The notes below the pieces were generated by a model. That model was not told the origin of the DNA. It did not search any database and saw only the letters and a program-made list of their open reading frames with translations. A DNA stretch of 64,000 nucleotides from Lentilactobacillus laojiaonis (lineage in GTDB: Bacteria; Bacillota; Bacilli; Lactobacillales; Lactobacillaceae), in contig NZ_CP085278.1 of assembly GCF_020616595.1 (NCBI RefSeq), forward strand, positions 992,001-1,056,000, written 5' to 3'. Within the stretch, counting starts at the first letter, position 1; each line of letters opens with the position of its first letter. The position numbers were made by a program, and so were the translations under genes. Positions 62,988-64,000 of the stretch are shown piece by piece.

Positions 62988-63037
62988 ATTGTATCCCTCC
63001 TAGTAATATACTCATATGTATTTAAATTAAATGATTT

Positions 63038-63118
63038 AACCAATACCAATGTAAAAATATTACCACAAACAATTGAACAATACCACAATTTATTATCATT
63101 TTTTAGGACTATACCAAT
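63038..63118 (-). promoter_or_regulatory. Candidate NagR-type operator repeats upstream of nagE
   Basis: The minus strand has ATTGGTATAGTCC (63118-63106), TTGTGGTATTGTTC (63089-63076) and ATTGGTATTGGTT (63050-63038). The first resembles the ATTGGTATAGACAACT sites bound by GntR-family NagR/DasR repressors. No clear -35/-10 pair was found, so the arrangement is tentative. Confidence 0.4.
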
Positions 63119-63128
63119 TTTAAATATA

Positions 63129-63170
63129 AAAAATAGTGGGCAACCAAAATTTTGATTGCCCACTATTTTT
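63129..63170 (-). terminator. Terminator of galE
   Basis: AATAGTGGGCAA pairs with TTGCCCACTATT, one mismatch allowed in the inner part, and a T5 tail follows on the minus strand just after the galE stop. Confidence 0.9.
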
Positions 63171-64000
63171 ATTCAATGGTTAGTTCATCATCAACGTATC
63201 CGTTAGGATGAGTTTGTTGCCATTGCCAAGCTGTTTGAATTATTTCTTCAATATCGTCATATTGGGGTTGCCATCCCAAAATATTTCTCGCCTTCTTAGA
63301 ATCCGCGATTAACACCGCCGGATCTCCAGCTCGGCGTTCAACGACTTCAGCTGGAATGGCTTTTCCAGTTACCTTACGAGCAGCCTTTAAAATTTCCATA
63401 TTAGAAAAACCAGTAGATGAACCTAAATTAAATACGGTACTAGCATGGTTCTCATTGAGATACTGAATTGCTAAAATATGAGCTTTAGCTAAATCTAATA
63501 CGTGTACATAATCACGAACGCACGTTCCGTCTTCAGTGGCGTAATCCCCACCAAAAATTTGTAATTTATCACGTTTTCCACTCGCTACTTGTAAAATTAT
63601 GGGTACTAAATGGGTTTCATTGCGATGATCTTCGCCAATGCTTCCGTCAACTTTGGCACCGGCAACATTAAAGTATCTTAAAGCTACAAATTTAATGCCA
63701 TAAGCTTCATCACACCATTTAATAATATTTTCCATTCCTAACTTACTTTGTCCATAGGGATTGGTAGGAATTTTAAGATCCGCTTCTTCAATTGGAACTC
63801 GCTTAGGTTCCCCATAAGTTGCAGCTGTACTTGAAAAGACCATTTTTAAGACTTGGTGTTGGTGCATAACTTCAAGTAAAGTAATCATTCCCCCAATATT
63901 ATTATCGAAATACTTCAATGGATCTAGCATTGATTCAGGAACAATCGAAAATGATGCAAAGTGTACGACCACTTCAATATCTTTTTCCTTATCAAATACG
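63169..64000 (-). CDS. galE: UDP-glucose 4-epimerase (partial, N-terminus outside window)
   Basis: GalE interconverts UDP-glucose and UDP-galactose. The visible 277 residues begin inside the NAD-binding domain ([18 protein letters not shown]) and include the catalytic Ser in [11 protein letters not shown] and the YGQSK Tyr-Lys pair. [15 protein letters not shown] and [16 protein letters not shown] are also typical of GalE. The frame continues to the window edge, so a start near 63972 is not real. About 50-60 N-terminal residues with the GGAGYIG motif are missing. Confidence 0.93.
   Translation of the reverse strand, partial: VFDKEKDIEVVVHFASFSIVPESMLDPLKYFDNNIGGMITLLEVMHQHQVLKMVFSSTAATYGEPKRVPIEEADLKIPTNPYGQSKLGMENIIKWCDEAYGIKFVALRYFNVAGAKVDGSIGEDHRNETHLVPIILQVASGKRDKLQIFGGDYATEDGTCVRDYVHVLDLAKAHILAIQYLNENHASTVFNLGSSTGFSNMEILKAARKVTGKAIPAEVVERRAGDPAVLIADSKKARNILGWQPQYDDIEEIIQTAWQWQQTHPNGYVDDELTIE

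Noticed and set aside
63169-63972. Full-length short epimerase starting at a GTG near 63972
   Set aside because: The frame is open to the window edge and the Rossmann start of GalE would lie beyond it, so the gene is cut by the window.

Overview
The window is chromosomal DNA from a low-GC Gram-positive bacterium, most likely a member of the Lactobacillaceae. The evidence is Bacillales/Lactobacillales gene order in two housekeeping blocks, a 16S-tRNA-Ile-tRNA-Ala-23S-5S operon, strong AGGAGG ribosome binding sites, T-box leaders, a pyruvate oxidase, a mevalonate-pathway HMG-CoA reductase and several lactobacillus-type families (DUF4649, DUF4811, DUF1934). The species cannot be fixed by reading alone. 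No prophage, transposase, CRISPR array or plasmid function was found.

Layout. 0-4.8 kb (minus strand): rpmE2 (partial), murA, pyrG and rpoE, in the order known from Bacillus; pyrG has a GGGC-start CTP-sensing attenuator. 5-7.2 kb (plus): an HD nucleotide hydrolase and a Cof-type phosphatase. 7.2-18 kb (minus): prs, glmU, purR, a two-gene zinc-type ABC importer, ispE, veg, rsmA, rnmV, tatD and metG, the classic metS-to-prs block with a zinc transporter inserted. 17.9-24 kb (minus): a frameshifted DUF72 gene, a sirtuin, an HExxH protein, mvaA, a Ppx/GppA phosphatase and trpS with a T-box. 24.2-26.6 kb (plus): helD. 26.6-30.3 kb (plus): a TPP-riboswitch thiamine salvage operon, thiM-thiE-HAD-thiD-tenA. 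30.3-31.8 kb: a glutathione-reductase-like flavoenzyme and tRNA-Thr. 31.8-37.6 kb: the xylose locus xylA-xylB / xylT / xylR with a mirror-image control region. 37.6-43.2 kb (minus): the rRNA operon with three tandem promoters. 43.2-52.6 kb: tyrS with a T-box, a MerR regulator with a DHA2 exporter and DUF4811 partner, pyruvate oxidase, a beta-hydroxyacid dehydrogenase, and an MFS/HxlR pair. 52.6-54.5 kb: adenine deaminase under a guanine-class riboswitch. 54.5-60.8 kb: two pnuC paralogues flanking a three-domain flavoprotein reductase and a LysR-ApbE fusion. 61-64 kb: a GlcNAc-type PTS EIICBA and partial galE.

The window is rich in RNA control. Seven leaders can be read from sequence: the pyrG attenuator, trpS and tyrS T-boxes, TPP and guanine riboswitches, and two near-identical pnuC leaders that fit the NAD+-II (pnuC motif) class. 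The most unusual segment is 54.5-60.8 kb. There a LysR-type regulator is joined in frame to an FAD:protein FMN transferase, with a strong internal ribosome binding site at the junction. It sits divergent to a flavoprotein that carries an FMN-attachment motif, and both are flanked by NAD-precursor transporters. This looks like a self-contained module that controls, matures and supplies cofactor to a cytoplasmic NAD(P)H-linked reductase.
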